A stretch of DNA of 64,000 nt from Takakia lepidozioides (GCA_030704615.1 CM060734.1:14200001-14264000); one strand, 5' to 3'. Counted from the stretch's first letter, positions 19,969 through 31,380 are shown. Notes: a model not told the origin generated them from the letters alone. Translations and numbers: made by a program.

Positions 19969-21583
19969 TGGGGTCGGGCAAGCCAAAGCGAAAGCGGAAC
20001 GGCCCAAAAGATGATGATCCTGGTGAGCCCGATGGGGGCGACGTGTCACCGAAGCGGCCGTTTGAGGAAGCGACGCAGGTTTCTGAAAGCGAGGCCGCTC
20101 AAAAGCAGGAGGAATCCGAGGAGTCGGAGCCCGAGGAATCCGTGAGAGCTCCGACCGACCAACAGATGCCTCCCATGCCGACAGCCATTTGGGAAGGGTT
20201 GTTGGCGCAGTTTGGCGGGACGTTGAAAGACGTGTTGAAGGGAGCTAATGCCACTTCCACTAAGGCAAAGTTTAAGGTGAAGCCTAAGGAACCCGGCACC
20301 TTTGAGGGCGTCCGAAATCGGAAGGCACTCAACACCTGGCTCCTGGAGCTAGAGCAGTACTTCCGGGCGGCCAAGTTGAGTGACGAGGATCGGGTGGAAG
20401 TGGCTCCCGCCTATTTGAGGGGCTATGCTCAACAATGGTGGCAGAAACGCCTTCACGACCGAGGTCCAAGCCCGGAAACCTTGGACTGGAGTGGGTTCAA
20501 GGAATTGACGAAGAGACAGTTTGTGCCCCTCAACGCGTCCTGGCTTGCCCGGGACAAGATGAGGAATTTGAAGCAAACAGATGACATTCGGGGGTATGTC
20601 CAGGCTTTCAATGTGTTGTTGCTCGAAGTCGCGGACATGGCAGAACCAGAAATGGTCTTCAACTTTGTGGCGGGACTGGCCCCATGGGCCAGACGGAAGT
20701 TGGAGGAGAAGCCACCCAAGACTTTGAACGAGGCAATTGAGAGGGCTGAATGTTTCTCGGATGTCCCTAGAGGGGTGAGAGACAAGGCCGTACGAAGCTG
20801 AACCACAAGAAGACCCGGCGGGAAGGTGACTCCTCCCGACCGGAAAAGAAGTGGGATAGGCCACGCGGCGACAATGGCACGTGGAAATCGAAGGGAGGGC
20901 CTTCACACGTCAAGGCGGCACCCGGTGCTTCGAAAGGAAAAGCGGGTGGAGCGGCTTATGGCGGACAGAAGGCGACCTTTGATGGAGTGTGTTTCAATTG
21001 CGGGGAGCCCGGGCACATGGCCAAGAAGTGCACAAAACCTCGACAATTGAACATGACTCGGGCAACCACGGAGCTGTCGGAAGATACCATCAATCGCTTG
21101 GTGGAAGCGGTGGTCGCCAGGACTTGCAAGGTAGGCAACTATTCTTGTGAGTTGTATCAGGAAACTGGCGCCCTGCGTAAAGGGAGTCAGTTATTGTTCG
21201 TGGATGGGATAATATTCGGAACTAACGTGTCGTTGTTGGTGGACACAGGAGCGTCGCACTCCTTCATGACGCCGGCGGCGGCGCGAAAGTTGGGACTCCC
21301 GACAAGTGACGTGGGGGCCTCTATTGAGGTGCGTTCTGCCAAAGGAGAACCACAGTTGGCGACAAGGTTGGCGTTTGATGTTCCTCTTCAACTGGGGAGT
21401 TGGGAGGGACGTGAGAACTTCACCATCTGCGAGATCGATGGAGTGGATCTCATTTTGGGGATGACCTTTTTGAGCAAATCCGGAGCGGTCATAGATGGCC
21501 GCAAGAGAGTAGTCACGCTGCCATGTGGGAATGGTGGCGAGGTTTTACGAGTGTCGAAAACGCCCAAATCCGTGGGAGGGTGA
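19969..21583 (+). pseudogene. Gypsy C gag and aspartic protease
   Basis: The ATG at 19969 starts a basic/acidic N terminus, followed by the capsid domain (LNTWLLELEQYFRAAKL, YLRGYAQQWWQKRL, FKELTKRQFVP, DIRGYVQAFNVLLLE). The frame stops at 20801, and the nucleocapsid and protease continue in another phase: CFNCGEPGHMAKKC (CCHC knuckle, about 20990-21030), then LLVDTGASHSFMTPAAARKL (retropepsin DTGA, about 21235) and DLILGMTFLSKSGAVID. The frameshift near 20795 disrupts the polyprotein. Gag packages RNA; protease matures Gag-Pol. Confidence 0.9.
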
Positions 21584-21613
21584 ATAAACCTTCTGTCAGC
21601 AAAGGAGTGGGCC

Positions 21614-23141
21614 GTGGAGGAGGCACACAAGCCCCAATTTTTGCTTTACATTAGAGAAGTGAAAGGAGAAGGCGATGGGGAGCCGAGCCCAGATTGGATC
21701 AAGGGGATTTTGGAGAAATACCAGGATGTGATGCCGGAGGATTTACCAAGCGGCTTGCCACCGCGAAGAGGAGTTGACCACAAGATTGAGGTGATACCGG
21801 GATCGGAACCGCCTGCCAAGGCGCCCTACCGGTTGAGCCACAGAGAGTTGGTCGAGCTGAAGACTCAGCTCAAGGATCTAATGTCAAAGGGGTATATCCG
21901 GCCGAGTAAGTCACCTTACGGAGCCCCGGTGCTTCGATCGGTTGGCAGGAGCGAAGTATTTCAGCCAGATCGACTTGCGCTCCGGCTATCATCAAATTCG
22001 GGTGGCGGAAGGAGATGAGGAGAAGACCGCGTGCAGGACAAGGTATGGTTTATATGAGTTCTTGGTGATGCCTTTTGGGCTCACCAATGCACCAGCGACA
22101 TTTAGCACGCTGATGAACAGCCTTTTCCAGGAGTGGTTGGATGACTTTGTGATCGTGTACATCGACGACATCTTGGTGTACTCGAAAACAAAGGAAGAAC
22201 ACCTGGAGCACCTAAAAAGGGTGTTCCAAAAATTGCGAGAAGGGAAGCTGTATGCCAAAGCTTCAAAGTGCGAATTCGGGGTCACAAAAGTGGAGTTCCT
22301 GGGGCATGTGATTACACAGGATGGGATCAAAATGGATGACAGAAAGGTGAGGGCGATCTTGGACTGGGAGCCTCCGACTTCGGTCCCGGGAGTGCGATCC
22401 TTCCTAGGACTCGCCTCCTATTACCGGAAGTATGTGAGAAATTTCGCCAAGATCGCGGGGCCGTTGTCGGACCTTCTGTGTAAATCCAAAGTCTGGGAAT
22501 GGAGTACATTTTGTGGCCAAGCTTTTGCTGAATTGAAGCAGCGGATGGCGGAAGCTCCAGTCTTGAAAATCCCGGAGTTCGATCATCCATTTGAGATTCA
22601 TACAGATGCGTCAGACTTCGCGATTGGGGGTGTACTTATGCAAGATGGACGTCCAGTGGCTTACGAAAGTAAGAAACTGAATGAAGTGGAGCGACGGTGG
22701 CCGACGCACGAAAAAGAGATGAAGGCGGTGGTGCATTGCCTCGAGCTTTGGCGCCACTATGTTGGTTCCAACCCAGTGAAGGTGTTCACGGACAATGTCA
22801 CGGTGAAGTATTTTGCCACGCAGCCCAAGTTGTCCCCAAAACAACTTAGGTGGCAAGATACTTTGGCGGTGTTCGACGTGGATATCCAGTACAAACCGGG
22901 ACGAGACAACGTGGTGGCCGATGCTTTAAGTAGAAAGCAGCAGCTCTTGTTGGTGTACAAGGGCGAGACGGCGCTCCAAAGGAAGATCCGGAAGGCTTGC
23001 CGGAAGGATGAGCTGGCAAAGTCCGCGATGCAGGACTTGAGGATGGGGGTAAATCGCAGTTCCACTTGCAAAATGGACTGCTCCGGTATAAGCAAAAACG
23101 TCTCTACGTGCCGAAGGGAGGGATCAGAGATAGCCTCTTGA
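21614..23141 (+). pseudogene. Gypsy C reverse transcriptase and RNase H
   Basis: The frame 21614-22018 holds the RT N terminus ([35 protein letters not shown]). The next frame, 21942-23141, starts at [20 protein letters not shown] and carries [13 protein letters not shown], the catalytic [10 protein letters not shown] and [13 protein letters not shown]. The RT block normally found between GAPVL and the FSQIDL motif (the KKDGxxRMCxDYR region, about 35 residues) is missing, so the enzyme is defective. RNase H follows: [60 protein letters not shown]. Confidence 0.9.
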
Positions 23142-24415
23142 GAGAATGCCATGATAGCCCGCTTGCGGGTCACGGCGGAGCCAAGCGCACTGCGTCACTC
23201 TTGAAGAAAGAGTATTTCTGGCCCAAACTGAGGGAGGAGGCAGAGGAGTATGTCAAGACATGCACCACATGCCAACAAAACCGGAGTGAGTACAAAAAGC
23301 AAGCGGGGCTGTTACAACCCTTGCCAATTCCAGAGGGGACTTGGGAAAGCGTCTCGATGGATTTCATGACTGCTATGCCGCTGTCAAAAGGATTCGATGC
23401 AATCATGGTGGTGGTGGATAGGTTCAGTAAAATGGGCCATTTCATCCCCACCAAGGAGACGGCAACGGCGCAGGAGACAGGGCGACTTTACTTTGCCCAC
23501 GTCTTAAAACATCATGGAGTCCCGAAGGATATTGTCTCGGACCGCGATCCAAAGTTTACGAGTAAATTTTGGAGGGCACTTTGGAAGAAGATGGGGACGA
23601 GGCTGAAGATGAGCACCGCCTTCCGACCTACGACCGACGGCCAAACAGAAAGGGTGAATTCCGTAGTGAAGCAGATCTGGCGGAATTACGTGTCGGCAGA
23701 CCAAACAGACTGGGTGGAACACTTAGACGCGGCAGAGTTCTGTTATAATAACACAGAACACTCCGCAACGGGAGTTTCCCCTTTCTATGGAAAAGCACCT
23801 CTGGTGCCGACAAGTTGGGTCGCCCAGGACGTTGAGGAACCGGCAGTAGCGGCGGTACTGGAAGAACGCGAGCGTTTGTTGAAGCTCGCAAAGTACAATA
23901 TTGCCAAAGCTAGGAAACGGTATGAAAGGCAGGCGAATCGGAAGCGGAGGGAAGTGAAATTTGAGGCAGGCACAGAGGTCTGGTTGAACATCAAGAATTT
24001 CCGACTACCTCCGGAAGTGAGTCCGAAGTTCGTACCTCCGTATGCGGGACCCTTTTGCATTCGAAAGGTTATGAATGAGGATGTGTATGAATTGGAGCTG
24101 CCGGCAAACAGTAAGGTGCACCCAGTATTCCATGTATCCCTTTTGAAGCCTTACTTCAAAGATGAAGCGCGTCCGAATCGGCATCAAGTGTTGCGTCCAT
24201 CACCTATGCTGTTGGATCATGAAAATGAACCTGAGTACGAGGTGGAGGCAATACTTAAGTCGAGGAGGTTCAGGAACCGAGAAACGGAGTATCTCGTCAA
24301 ATGGAAGGGCTATCATCATGTGGAGGCATCTTGGGTGCGTGCCTCAGAAATGGGAAACGCATCCGAGGCGGTTGCAGCTTTCGAAGGGCGACCTCAAAAG
24401 CGGAAGAAGCGTTGA
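23066..24415 (+). CDS. Gypsy C integrase with C-terminal chromodomain
   Basis: The HHCC zinc domain ([14 protein letters not shown] through CTTCQQNRS) is followed by the DDE core: [15 protein letters not shown] (D), [15 protein letters not shown] (D) and [18 protein letters not shown] (E), about 60 and 36 residues apart as usual. The C terminus has the GPF module ([26 protein letters not shown]) and a chromodomain ([35 protein letters not shown]). The frame is open to its stop at 24413-24415, but it is out of phase with the upstream RNase H because of a one-base change in the GGGGG run near 23045. Chromodomains steer chromovirus integration to marked chromatin. Confidence 0.92.
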   Translation: MQNGLLRYKQKRLYVPKGGIRDSLLRECHDSPLAGHGGAKRTASLLKKEYFWPKLREEAEEYVKTCTTCQQNRSEYKKQAGLLQPLPIPEGTWESVSMDFMTAMPLSKGFDAIMVVVDRFSKMGHFIPTKETATAQETGRLYFAHVLKHHGVPKDIVSDRDPKFTSKFWRALWKKMGTRLKMSTAFRPTTDGQTERVNSVVKQIWRNYVSADQTDWVEHLDAAEFCYNNTEHSATGVSPFYGKAPLVPTSWVAQDVEEPAVAAVLEERERLLKLAKYNIAKARKRYERQANRKRREVKFEAGTEVWLNIKNFRLPPEVSPKFVPPYAGPFCIRKVMNEDVYELELPANSKVHPVFHVSLLKPYFKDEARPNRHQVLRPSPMLLDHENEPEYEVEAILKSRRFRNRETEYLVKWKGYHHVEASWVRASEMGNASEAVAAFEGRPQKRKKR

Positions 24416-25320
24416 AAGAGACATCAACCTTGGAGCGTGGGGGAGGAAATGCATGCTTAGCCCGGCTTAGCTAGCTCAGGAATCCAATTGCAAAAACTTG
24501 TATTGTACAAAATTTGCTTTAAATGAAATGTTTCAAAATGTTGTGCTTCCTATTTTTGTTTGGAATGGCGATGCATGGTATGGTTAGCTAGTGTGTAGAA
24601 GGCATGCTAGCTTACAAAAGCGGGAGAGGTAAATTGGGTTAATCGTGTGTTTGCGCAGTGCCGAAATCGGGTGACTCCCATCCAAGGGGCAAGGAAACTT
24701 GCGCCTTCTTTGGGAGTTCACGTGCTAGTGCGCACCTGGCGCGTGCGCGTACTATAACTGCGCTACCGAGGGGGTTGCCTTGTAGTGCGGGCTAACGCGG
24801 AAGCTACATGCTTCCGTTCACGTACTATAATCGTGTAGCCTCGGGACGAAGTCGTAGTGCGGCTTCGGCGTGTTCCCGTACCTCAGGCCAGCATTCCAAG
24901 GCGGACCCAATTGTAGTGATTGGGGCGCAAGGTTGGTTCAAGGTTATCTTCCTAGTCAAAGAGGGTTCCAGGTGAACCCTTGCTCAAGGTGATGCCAAAA
25001 GCGGCATCATGAGCGATCGCAAGCAATGTTGTTGCAGTAAGGCGATTCGATCCTCGGGGAGGATCGTTCCTTGGCCTTGAAGTAGGCCAAGAAGATTGCA
25101 CTGAGAGGAGCTGGAGAGGCTCCACCCTTGGCCGGGACTTGGAGGAAGTCGGTCGAACTAGCTAGTGGAGAGTAGAGTCAAGTGTGGGGTTTGGTTCTTT
25201 GCCATGGGACGCCATGGTACGGAAACAAACTCCTTGATGTGGGACGCCACAACTTGGATGTTCGTTTCTACAAAATGAACAAGTCGATGAGGACATCGAC
25301 TCCCTGTTGGTAGGGGTGTG
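24416..25320 (+). other. Gypsy C 3' untranslated region
   Basis: About 900 bp without genes. It has a GGGGGAGGAAATG purine tract at about 24439 and GGTAGGGGTGTG directly before the 3' LTR, either of which may prime plus-strand synthesis. Confidence 0.6.
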
Positions 25321-26049
25321 TGTCGCGGCCCTTTGCCTTGAGGGCAAGGGGGTCGGGACACATGAGGGGTTGCCCTTGTGGTGGGGGCAGCGGCAGCGAT
25401 AGGTATGGGGGGCTGATGCACCCTTGAGTGCCCAAGGCACCCAAGGAGGCGGAGGCGCTCACTAGGTGGAGCCCCGCACACCGGGTTGCGGTGGGGCTGG
25501 CTCCACAAGGGGTGGTGGTAGCTTAGCGGGACTTAGTGGGGGTGGCATAGGACTCACCATGGGGGCGGAGACCTCGTGGTGGGAGTCGTGGGGAGTCTTG
25601 GGACTCATCACGGTCCATAGGGGCCGTAGTGAGTGGGCCAAGACTCACCGCGACTCATCATCGGGAGTCGAGGGTTTTCGTGGCGGTTCGCCATAAAATG
25701 GCATGGCTGGTTGTGAAACCCCCGCGGACAGCTACAGAAGTATATATAAGGGGAGTAGTGACCCCGAGAACAGTGCAAGCCCGTTGGTGACCAAAAACTA
25801 GTGAGTAAGCGAGCGAGCCGGAAAGCGACCAAAGAGTGGGGAGCTGTTCCGGACTGCCATCTACCAAAGGGAATTCTCCTAGTCCCAAATAGGTGGAGGG
25901 TTTAGTGGGAAGCAAAGGGGGACCGTTATGTCCCGGTGAGCAGCCGAAGCTCCAAGTTGGCCCGGGCGGCCAGGTTGGGAGTCAGGTGCGCGCATCAAAG
26001 CGAGTAACTATGACTTGAAGGGGAGCTTATCGAAGTGAGGTGCGTGACA
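25321..26049 (+). repeat. Gypsy C 3' LTR
   Basis: Same length as the 5' LTR (729 bp), with about eight substitutions; followed by the CACAC target copy. Confidence 0.95.
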
Positions 26050-26101
26050 CACACTTCCACTATAGATTGTGTTTACCACACTAACCTGTTATCTTTGGCA
26101 G

Positions 26102-27006
26102 ACGAGGATGTTCGAGGTGATCTGCCTGCGGAGGATTTGCACCTCAAAGACACCATCCTCCATCCGCAGCTTTGAGATTTCTGACCAGGGTTGTTTCGTC
26201 AACCCCCCCTATGAGCCGCATGTCGATGACATTTTGTACAACTTCATGCAATCCAGTCAGACTCTGAAGAGACCAGATGGCACTCCCTGGAGAGGTGCAA
26301 AGGAAAAATCCCCATCATTCATGCAAATACTGCTGGAGTTATGCAGCCACCACTCTGCACGGGTGGTCGATCTTTCTGTGTCCACAGGTTCGTTCTCTCC
26401 CTTTTGAATTGATTTTCTTTCACCAGTTCCATCTGCTTAAATCCCCCCCACCGAACTGTTCATGTCCTCCTGTCTGGTGCATGAGCAACTTACCATGCAT
26501 GCAAGGCAGGCGGAAGAAGCCTTTTTGGCATGGAGGGTGATTCTGACCTCTACAACACAGTGCTCCTCCCCCTTTTGTCTGGCTCCACTTCAGGTACACA
26601 GACTAATCGGATTCAAATTCGAAATGATGACGATCCCGAAGATAAGCAGGTCCACAACGACTTTTCATGTGAGTAAGTGCTAATCCCACTTTGGGAGTCA
26701 TACTCAATTTCTCAATAACATCAAAGTTACAGTAATAACTTTTTCAGGCTGTCTTTCAGGAAAGGCAGCGGTGGATCTTCAGGAAATACAGTCATTTGTG
26801 GCGAGTCTGTTCTCGACAGCCCCCTTTCCAATTTTTTGCTTCCTGATTATGCCGAAGCAATGGCACTTCACGCGGCCGAGTCCCTATCCCCTGAATTTTT
26901 ACTGCCCGGCCGTAGGTGTAGCCAGCGTAGATCCGGAGTTCTTAAATACTTAGACTTAGATGCAGAGGAAGCGGGGATACATTGTACTGACTCTGAGTCA
27001 GACTGA
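26102..27006 (+). pseudogene. Methyltransferase C-terminal part (motifs X, I, II) of the MULE-B cargo gene
   Basis: Three exons fit one frame: 26102-26387, 26486-26672 and 26748-27006. The first carries PSFMQILLELCSHHSARVVD then LSVST, which continues after splicing as ATYHACKAGGRSLFGMEGD. This order, a helix then VVDxxxxT, then GRxxFGxE, matches motif X, motif I (SAM loop) and motif II of permuted N4/N6-type DNA methyltransferases, where motif I follows motif IV. The usual FxGxG loop is changed to VSTAT. The last exon ends in LLPDYAEAM..., a basic RRCSQRRSG patch and an acidic tail, TGA at 27004-27006. The end is also present at 1188-1324. Only the first exon is unclear at its 5' side. Confidence 0.6.
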
Positions 27007-27730
27007 ACTATGTTCTTTTAATATTTTGTTTCATCCTCTTTGGAAAACGTTGAATCCCCTTCCTCCACCGTAGTTGTTCCTTTGGAAAGAAAAATAATCA
27101 AAGAATCAACTACCATTTAAATTGCAATATGTATGAATCCATCTCACAAACCTCCCTCACTCTTGTCATATCCACTGTGCTTTCATCTACAGTGTATTCA
27201 TGCGTGCTCTATTCATGAATGTTTTTCTTTGTTCAACATCCATTGTACATTCATCCTCTGTACTCTTTAATCCACCCCACAAACCTTCCACACTCATGTC
27301 ATATACGTTGTGCATTCGTCTAAAGTTTTAGTCATGCATTTCTTGTCATGAATGTTTTTCATTGCTCAACATCCATTATACATTCATCCATTTGACTCTT
27401 ATCCATCCCTCATTCATCCATCTACATTCATTTTTCACACTCATCCATCTGTTTATCATCCAATTGTACATTCATCCATCCTTTATTCATCTGTTGCTTT
27501 CAGGTGGGAATGACCACTGCCTTTTATTATGTCGTCCAGCTTGTTTCCGCGGTAAAGGGTGTCAATCCGCGGGAATACACTCCACTTCTTCCTGGGCGCG
27601 TGGTGACGCGGTCTTCAAGTGTGATGACGTGGAGTGAGCCCCGTGATGTGGCATTGGCGCAAGGTGACGTGGCGTGAACGCAGTTGTGCTCACGCGCTCA
27701 TGTGACCAGGCTCACGCCGAGGCATCCCCC
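27007..27730. other. MULE-B 3' region and right terminus
   Basis: AT-rich stretch with many TTCATCCAT/ACATTCATC words, then from about 27530 a GC-rich terminus with GACGTGG, GTGACGTGGCGTGAAC and GCTCACGC blocks, ending GGCATCCCCC. It matches 1325-2049 of the other copy. Confidence 0.8.
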
Positions 27731-27739
27731 TCGCCAAAC

Positions 27740-28359
27740 TGTCAAGGACGAGAACATGACTGAACACAAACAAGATATCAAACTAGAGATACAAGACTAG
27801 ACAAGAAGTCAAGGTCGGCGTGGCCGAATGCATGATGGGTAAATAGGAATCAAGACGATCTTTATAACAATGAACAAGAGTACAAGATATTGGAACACGA
27901 CTTGAATACTGGAATGCTGGAAACTGGACTGGAGTACCAGATACTGGAAACTGGGCTAGAGTACTGGGAACTGGAAACAAGAGTAGCTTGAACTGGTGTT
28001 GGCGAGACTGAAGAGTGTCTAGTTTCGCCTCCTATATATACTGGCTACTAGGAGGTTCCCTAAGAGACTTCCCCAAATGAGGTTTCTTGATGGAGAAGTT
28101 TCCTTAAACAAATGAGGTATCTTGATGGAGAAGTTTCTTTAAGCAAATGAGGTATCTTGATGGAGAAGTTTCCTCCAAAGGAAGCTTCCTGAGCAGTTTC
28201 CCAAGTTACTCTCGATAATTTGGTAAACTTCCGGTAACTTGATAACTTATGGTAATTTATGGTAGATCATGGTAGATCATGGTAATTTTTGGTACCATGG
28301 TAACCTAGTAACTTCTGGTATTTACTCCTGGTAAGTTCCTCTAGGCTATGTCCGTGACA
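27740..28359 (-). repeat. Gypsy A right (5') LTR
   Basis: 620 bp, complete, TGTCAAGG...GTCCGTGACA on the plus strand; flanked by the MULE-B target copy on the left and the GTTCT target copy on the right. Confidence 0.9.
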
Positions 28360-28364
28360 GTTCT

Positions 28365-30061
28365 AAGAAGATGATAAATAGATGTGGGCTTCAGGTGTCG
28401 CCTTGGATAGTCCCTCTCAGAATTGGAATAGGGGGGGTGGAACCATAGTATGAGCCGGCATATTCCGTGGAGCTGCCGGTATAATGTTGCCAATGAGTTG
28501 AATGGCATCAGTTGGGTATCCCGGGTCCGTCATAATGGCGAGGAGACGAGCGTGATCTAGAGATCCAAAGGCATTTTTAAAGTCGATGTATATGAGGTAG
28601 ATGTCTTGTTTGGTGAGTTTGGCGTCTTCAAGTGCAGATAACACATATTGTATTTGGCGAGTGGTGCTACGAGTGGCGCGGAAGCCTTTCTGGGGGTCGC
28701 TAAGAATGCGGTGGTGTTCCCCGTAGCTTGAGAGCATCGTGGTTAACGTACTAGTGAAAAGTTTGTATATGGTGTTAGCCAGGGCTATGGGACGGTAGTT
28801 ACCGAGATCGGTGGGGTCTCCTTTTTTATATAGGAGGATGGTACGGCTGTGTTTCCATGATGGGGGGATACGGCAAAGGCGGTAGCAGAGTTGGAAAAAC
28901 TTGAATAACAGAGAGTGGAAATGGGAGTCAAGAGCTTGGAGTATAGCATTGGGGATGAGATCGGGGCCGGGGGCTTTAGCTTTGGAGAGGTTTTTGAGGC
29001 ACCAATCATAGAGAGCCTTGGTGAAGTAGGTTAGGATACTGTCATCAGGGGAGCCTCCACATAGACAGCTAGTGCTATGTTTACTCAGGTGCAGGCAGTT
29101 CTTGACTATAGGGGTGTAGGAAGCTGAAGCTTGTGCCTAGATTTCGTTCTTTATATCATCAGGTTTGGTTATGAGGTGTCCTAGTTGATGTTTGAGACAG
29201 TCGATAGGGGGGCAAGGTTGAAGATGGCTTTGTGAGCGCGTTTGGGATGGTCATGCAAGAGTTTCCCAAAGGAAGAGATAAATTGTTTATGGTTGGCAGC
29301 AGCTTTTTGCTTAGTGATATTGTATGCGGCTTTTTTTGCGTCCCTACCGACCTTGGAAAGGGCGGCAATCCATTGTGGTAGGGCCGAGGGGTTCGTAGGT
29401 GGGGGTAGGAGCGGTTGGTAGACCTGGGGATGGAGTTTAAGCACGATATACGTCGATCATTTACCCAGTTGTTGAGTTGGTTGGTAGCGGGTGAGTTGGG
29501 GATAATAGTGAGGGCACGGCGTATGGTTTGGTATGTGTTAAGATGGGAAGTCCATTCCCGTTTTTGGGTACGTGTGAGATAACCGCCGTTCTGTTTTGAG
29601 CGGGTGGTTTGGGGGATTTTTGGCGGGGCCGTACATGTGGCTAAGACACTGGTTGTCGTTAATTGTAAGATGGATGTGAGAGAGTGTTCGGCTTCAAGCC
29701 ATGTGGCTTCCGGATTGTGGGAGAGGTTCAAATTTGATAAAATGTATGCGAATTTTTGTATTAAGGCGGACGCGGTTGGATGGAAGTGGGAGTTGAAGGC
29801 GGCTATATTGCGTTGGGGTAGAGGCGAGAAGAGACGTGGTTGAGGAGGTGGTAAGTCTACCTCTGGGACGGGTCGGAAGGGGATAACCGAGGGGGGAAGG
29901 GAAAGGGAGAGAGGGTAGTGGTCGGAATTGCATAGACTATAGAAGCGAACGCGACTCATAAGATATGAGGGGATGGTCTTGCTAGTTCGGATGTAGAATC
30001 CGTCTATGAGGCTTAATGAAGAGTAGTTGAGGCCTCCTTGCCTTGAATAGTGATGGTCCAA
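28365..30061 (-). pseudogene. LINE L end of endonuclease, linker and reverse transcriptase N-terminal half
   Basis: The minus-strand frame 29159-30061 begins in the last endonuclease motif, LCNSDHYPLSL (SDHxP), followed by a linker. Reverse transcriptase motifs follow in shifting frames: KAPGPDLIPNAIL, IPPSWKHSRTILLYKKGDP, NYRPIALANTIYKLF, then in frame 28417-28737 SDPQKGFRATRST and the palm motif A IYLIYIDFKNAFGSLDH. After LIGNIIP the frame is shifted and reaches RGTIQGDT just before gypsy A. The order and spacing are those of a LINE RT; the YADD box lies on the other side of the insertion. Confidence 0.8.
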
Positions 30062-30100
30062 GGGGATGTATTTAAGGAGATGTTGTGACGTGAACCTTGC

Positions 30101-31261
30101 CTAGTCATGGTCAGCTTGGGAAGAGGGTTTATGGATGCCATTGAAGGTGTGCCCTAGAAGTGCAATGTCCCTGTTGAAGTCCCCTGCTAATATGATATGA
30201 TGTTGTTGATGGTTTGTAGTAGTAATTATTGTGGATATGGTGTTTAGGATTTCAGGAATAAATGGTAGGTCCTCTGCATGGGATGGCATGTATAGGTGGA
30301 TGAGGAGAATAGGGAGGAGTGCCGACGGGTGCAGCTGTACAATCTAGAGATGGGATATGAGATAAATGGGTATAGGAACTTTAGTGGTGGTACTAGGTGA
30401 GTGATGTGAGCGCAAGATTCCGAATGCAACGCCTCCCTTGGTGGGTTTATAGGGTGCAGAGCGTCGGAGGAGGCATTGTGAAGCAGTGGGTGGCTTACTA
30501 TATAATAGGTAATAGTCTGGGAGGAGTTTGTTTATGTAGGAGCTATTGGTGTTATTGGTGTGCAATTTAGTTTCTTGTAGGAGTATGATGTGGGGAGTAG
30601 AGTCGGTGATGAGGTGAATAAGACTTTGTATACTTGTGGCGAGAGAGCCAACACTCCAGGAGGTGATTGTGAGGGAGTTAGAGTAATTGTCAGGCACGTG
30701 GATGGACGCGGGCATGGATGAAAAAATCTGTGAGGATTCATGGTGAGAAAAAAGAGGGGGGCGGGGTGGTGGTGGGTACATGGATGAATGTGGATGAAAA
30801 CAGCCATGTGGTACGAGTCTGGTAGTGTATAGGGATGAACGTGGTGGCGGTTTGAGCAGGGGTGGGCGTGGATGAGGACGTTCATAGGAGATCAAGGTGA
30901 CGGTTGCAGCTAAAAGGGGTGTGGTGGCGGGATAATTTGGTATTTGAGGTGGTGGGTCTGTGGCGCACCTCAGCGGCGGCCACGTGGGTAGAGCACAACA
31001 AGTGGCAGGGTGATGTGATGGACACGGGAATGAGTACCGGGAGTGGGGGGGTGTTTGGCCTTGCGCAATGGCGGGGAGAGTGGGATTTTGATGCACAAGA
31101 GCTCTTTTGGTGTGCGTATCTGTAAATGCAGTGTGCGCGGTGGCCAAAATGGTCTGGGTGGTGGGTGGTCTGTGGTAAGTGCTCGCATGGAGTGCAAGCA
31201 GTGCAAAGTATTGCATTGGAGAGGCGGTCATGATATTTCGCTTCGTGGAAACGGAGAACAA
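30101..31261 (-). pseudogene. LINE L apurinic-type endonuclease domain
   Basis: The frame 30344-31261 ends with the endonuclease N terminus: LTITSWSVGSL, HIILLQETKLHTNN (catalytic Glu in QETK) and a GGVAFGI motif. The frame 30101-30289 continues with ILAGDFNRDIALLG (GDFN). With SDHYPL further on, this gives the usual exonuclease-endonuclease-phosphatase order. The first 170 residues are proline- and histidine-rich and probably a linker. The domain nicks target DNA to prime reverse transcription. At least one frameshift near 30340 breaks it. Confidence 0.75.
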
Positions 31262-31380
31262 AAATATTATGAGAGGTAAGATGGCAGATGAGAAGCGGGG
31301 TAAGCAAGAGAGCTAGAACGAGAAGAACTAACTGGTGTAAACTGTGGGAGGAGCCCTTGGAACTGGAGTTTGCTAGAGGC

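Larger units (their letters stand above)
19184..26049 (+). mobile_element. Gypsy element C: chromovirus, nearly complete
   Basis: LTRs of 729 bp each (19184-19912, 25321-26049) differ at about eight positions by eye, so the insertion is young. The target duplication is CACAC (19179-19183, 26050-26054). The primer site TGGTATCAGAGC (19915-19926), complementary to initiator Met tRNA, follows the 5' LTR. Gag, protease, RT, RNase H, integrase and a chromodomain are all present in order. Damage: a frameshift near 20795 in gag, loss of about 100 bp in RT near 21935, and a frameshift in a G run near 23045. It sits in an intron-like position of the methyltransferase gene of MULE-B. Confidence 0.95.
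11545..27730. mobile_element. MULE-B: Mutator-like transposon with SWIM transposase and ParB/methyltransferase gene
   Basis: A 9-bp target duplication TCGCCAAAC (11536-11544, 27731-27739) bounds the element; 9-bp duplications are typical of Mutator-like elements. Its termini are GC-rich, with repeated GCGTGAGC/GCTCACGC and GACGTGGCGTGAG blocks in both orientations, and are only loosely inverted. Inside are a minus-strand transposase with SWIM finger (12154-15625) and a divergent plus-strand intron-containing gene (15586-27006). Without the 6.87-kb chromovirus C it would be about 9.3 kb. A second copy of its right end is at 1188-2049 and a fragment of its cargo gene at 45143-46000, so the family is mobile or dispersed. 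Both genes are damaged in this copy. Confidence 0.8.
2625..28359 (-). mobile_element. Gypsy element A, defective chromovirus, split by nested insertions
   Basis: The element runs on the minus strand between LTRs that start TGTCAAGGACGAG (plus strand) and end GTCCGTGACA. A 5-bp target duplication GTTCT flanks it (2620-2624 and 28360-28364), inside a LINE. A purine tract (GAGGAGGGGGTGA on the minus strand) touches the left, 3' LTR at 8613. Remaining genes are gag (10350-11356), protease (10059-10328) and the C-terminal integrase/chromodomain (about 9280-10102). Reverse transcriptase, RNase H and most of the integrase core are missing. Element D interrupts the left LTR and MULE-B the primer-binding site, which explains the 25.7-kb span. 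It could only have moved with enzymes supplied by another copy. Confidence 0.85.
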
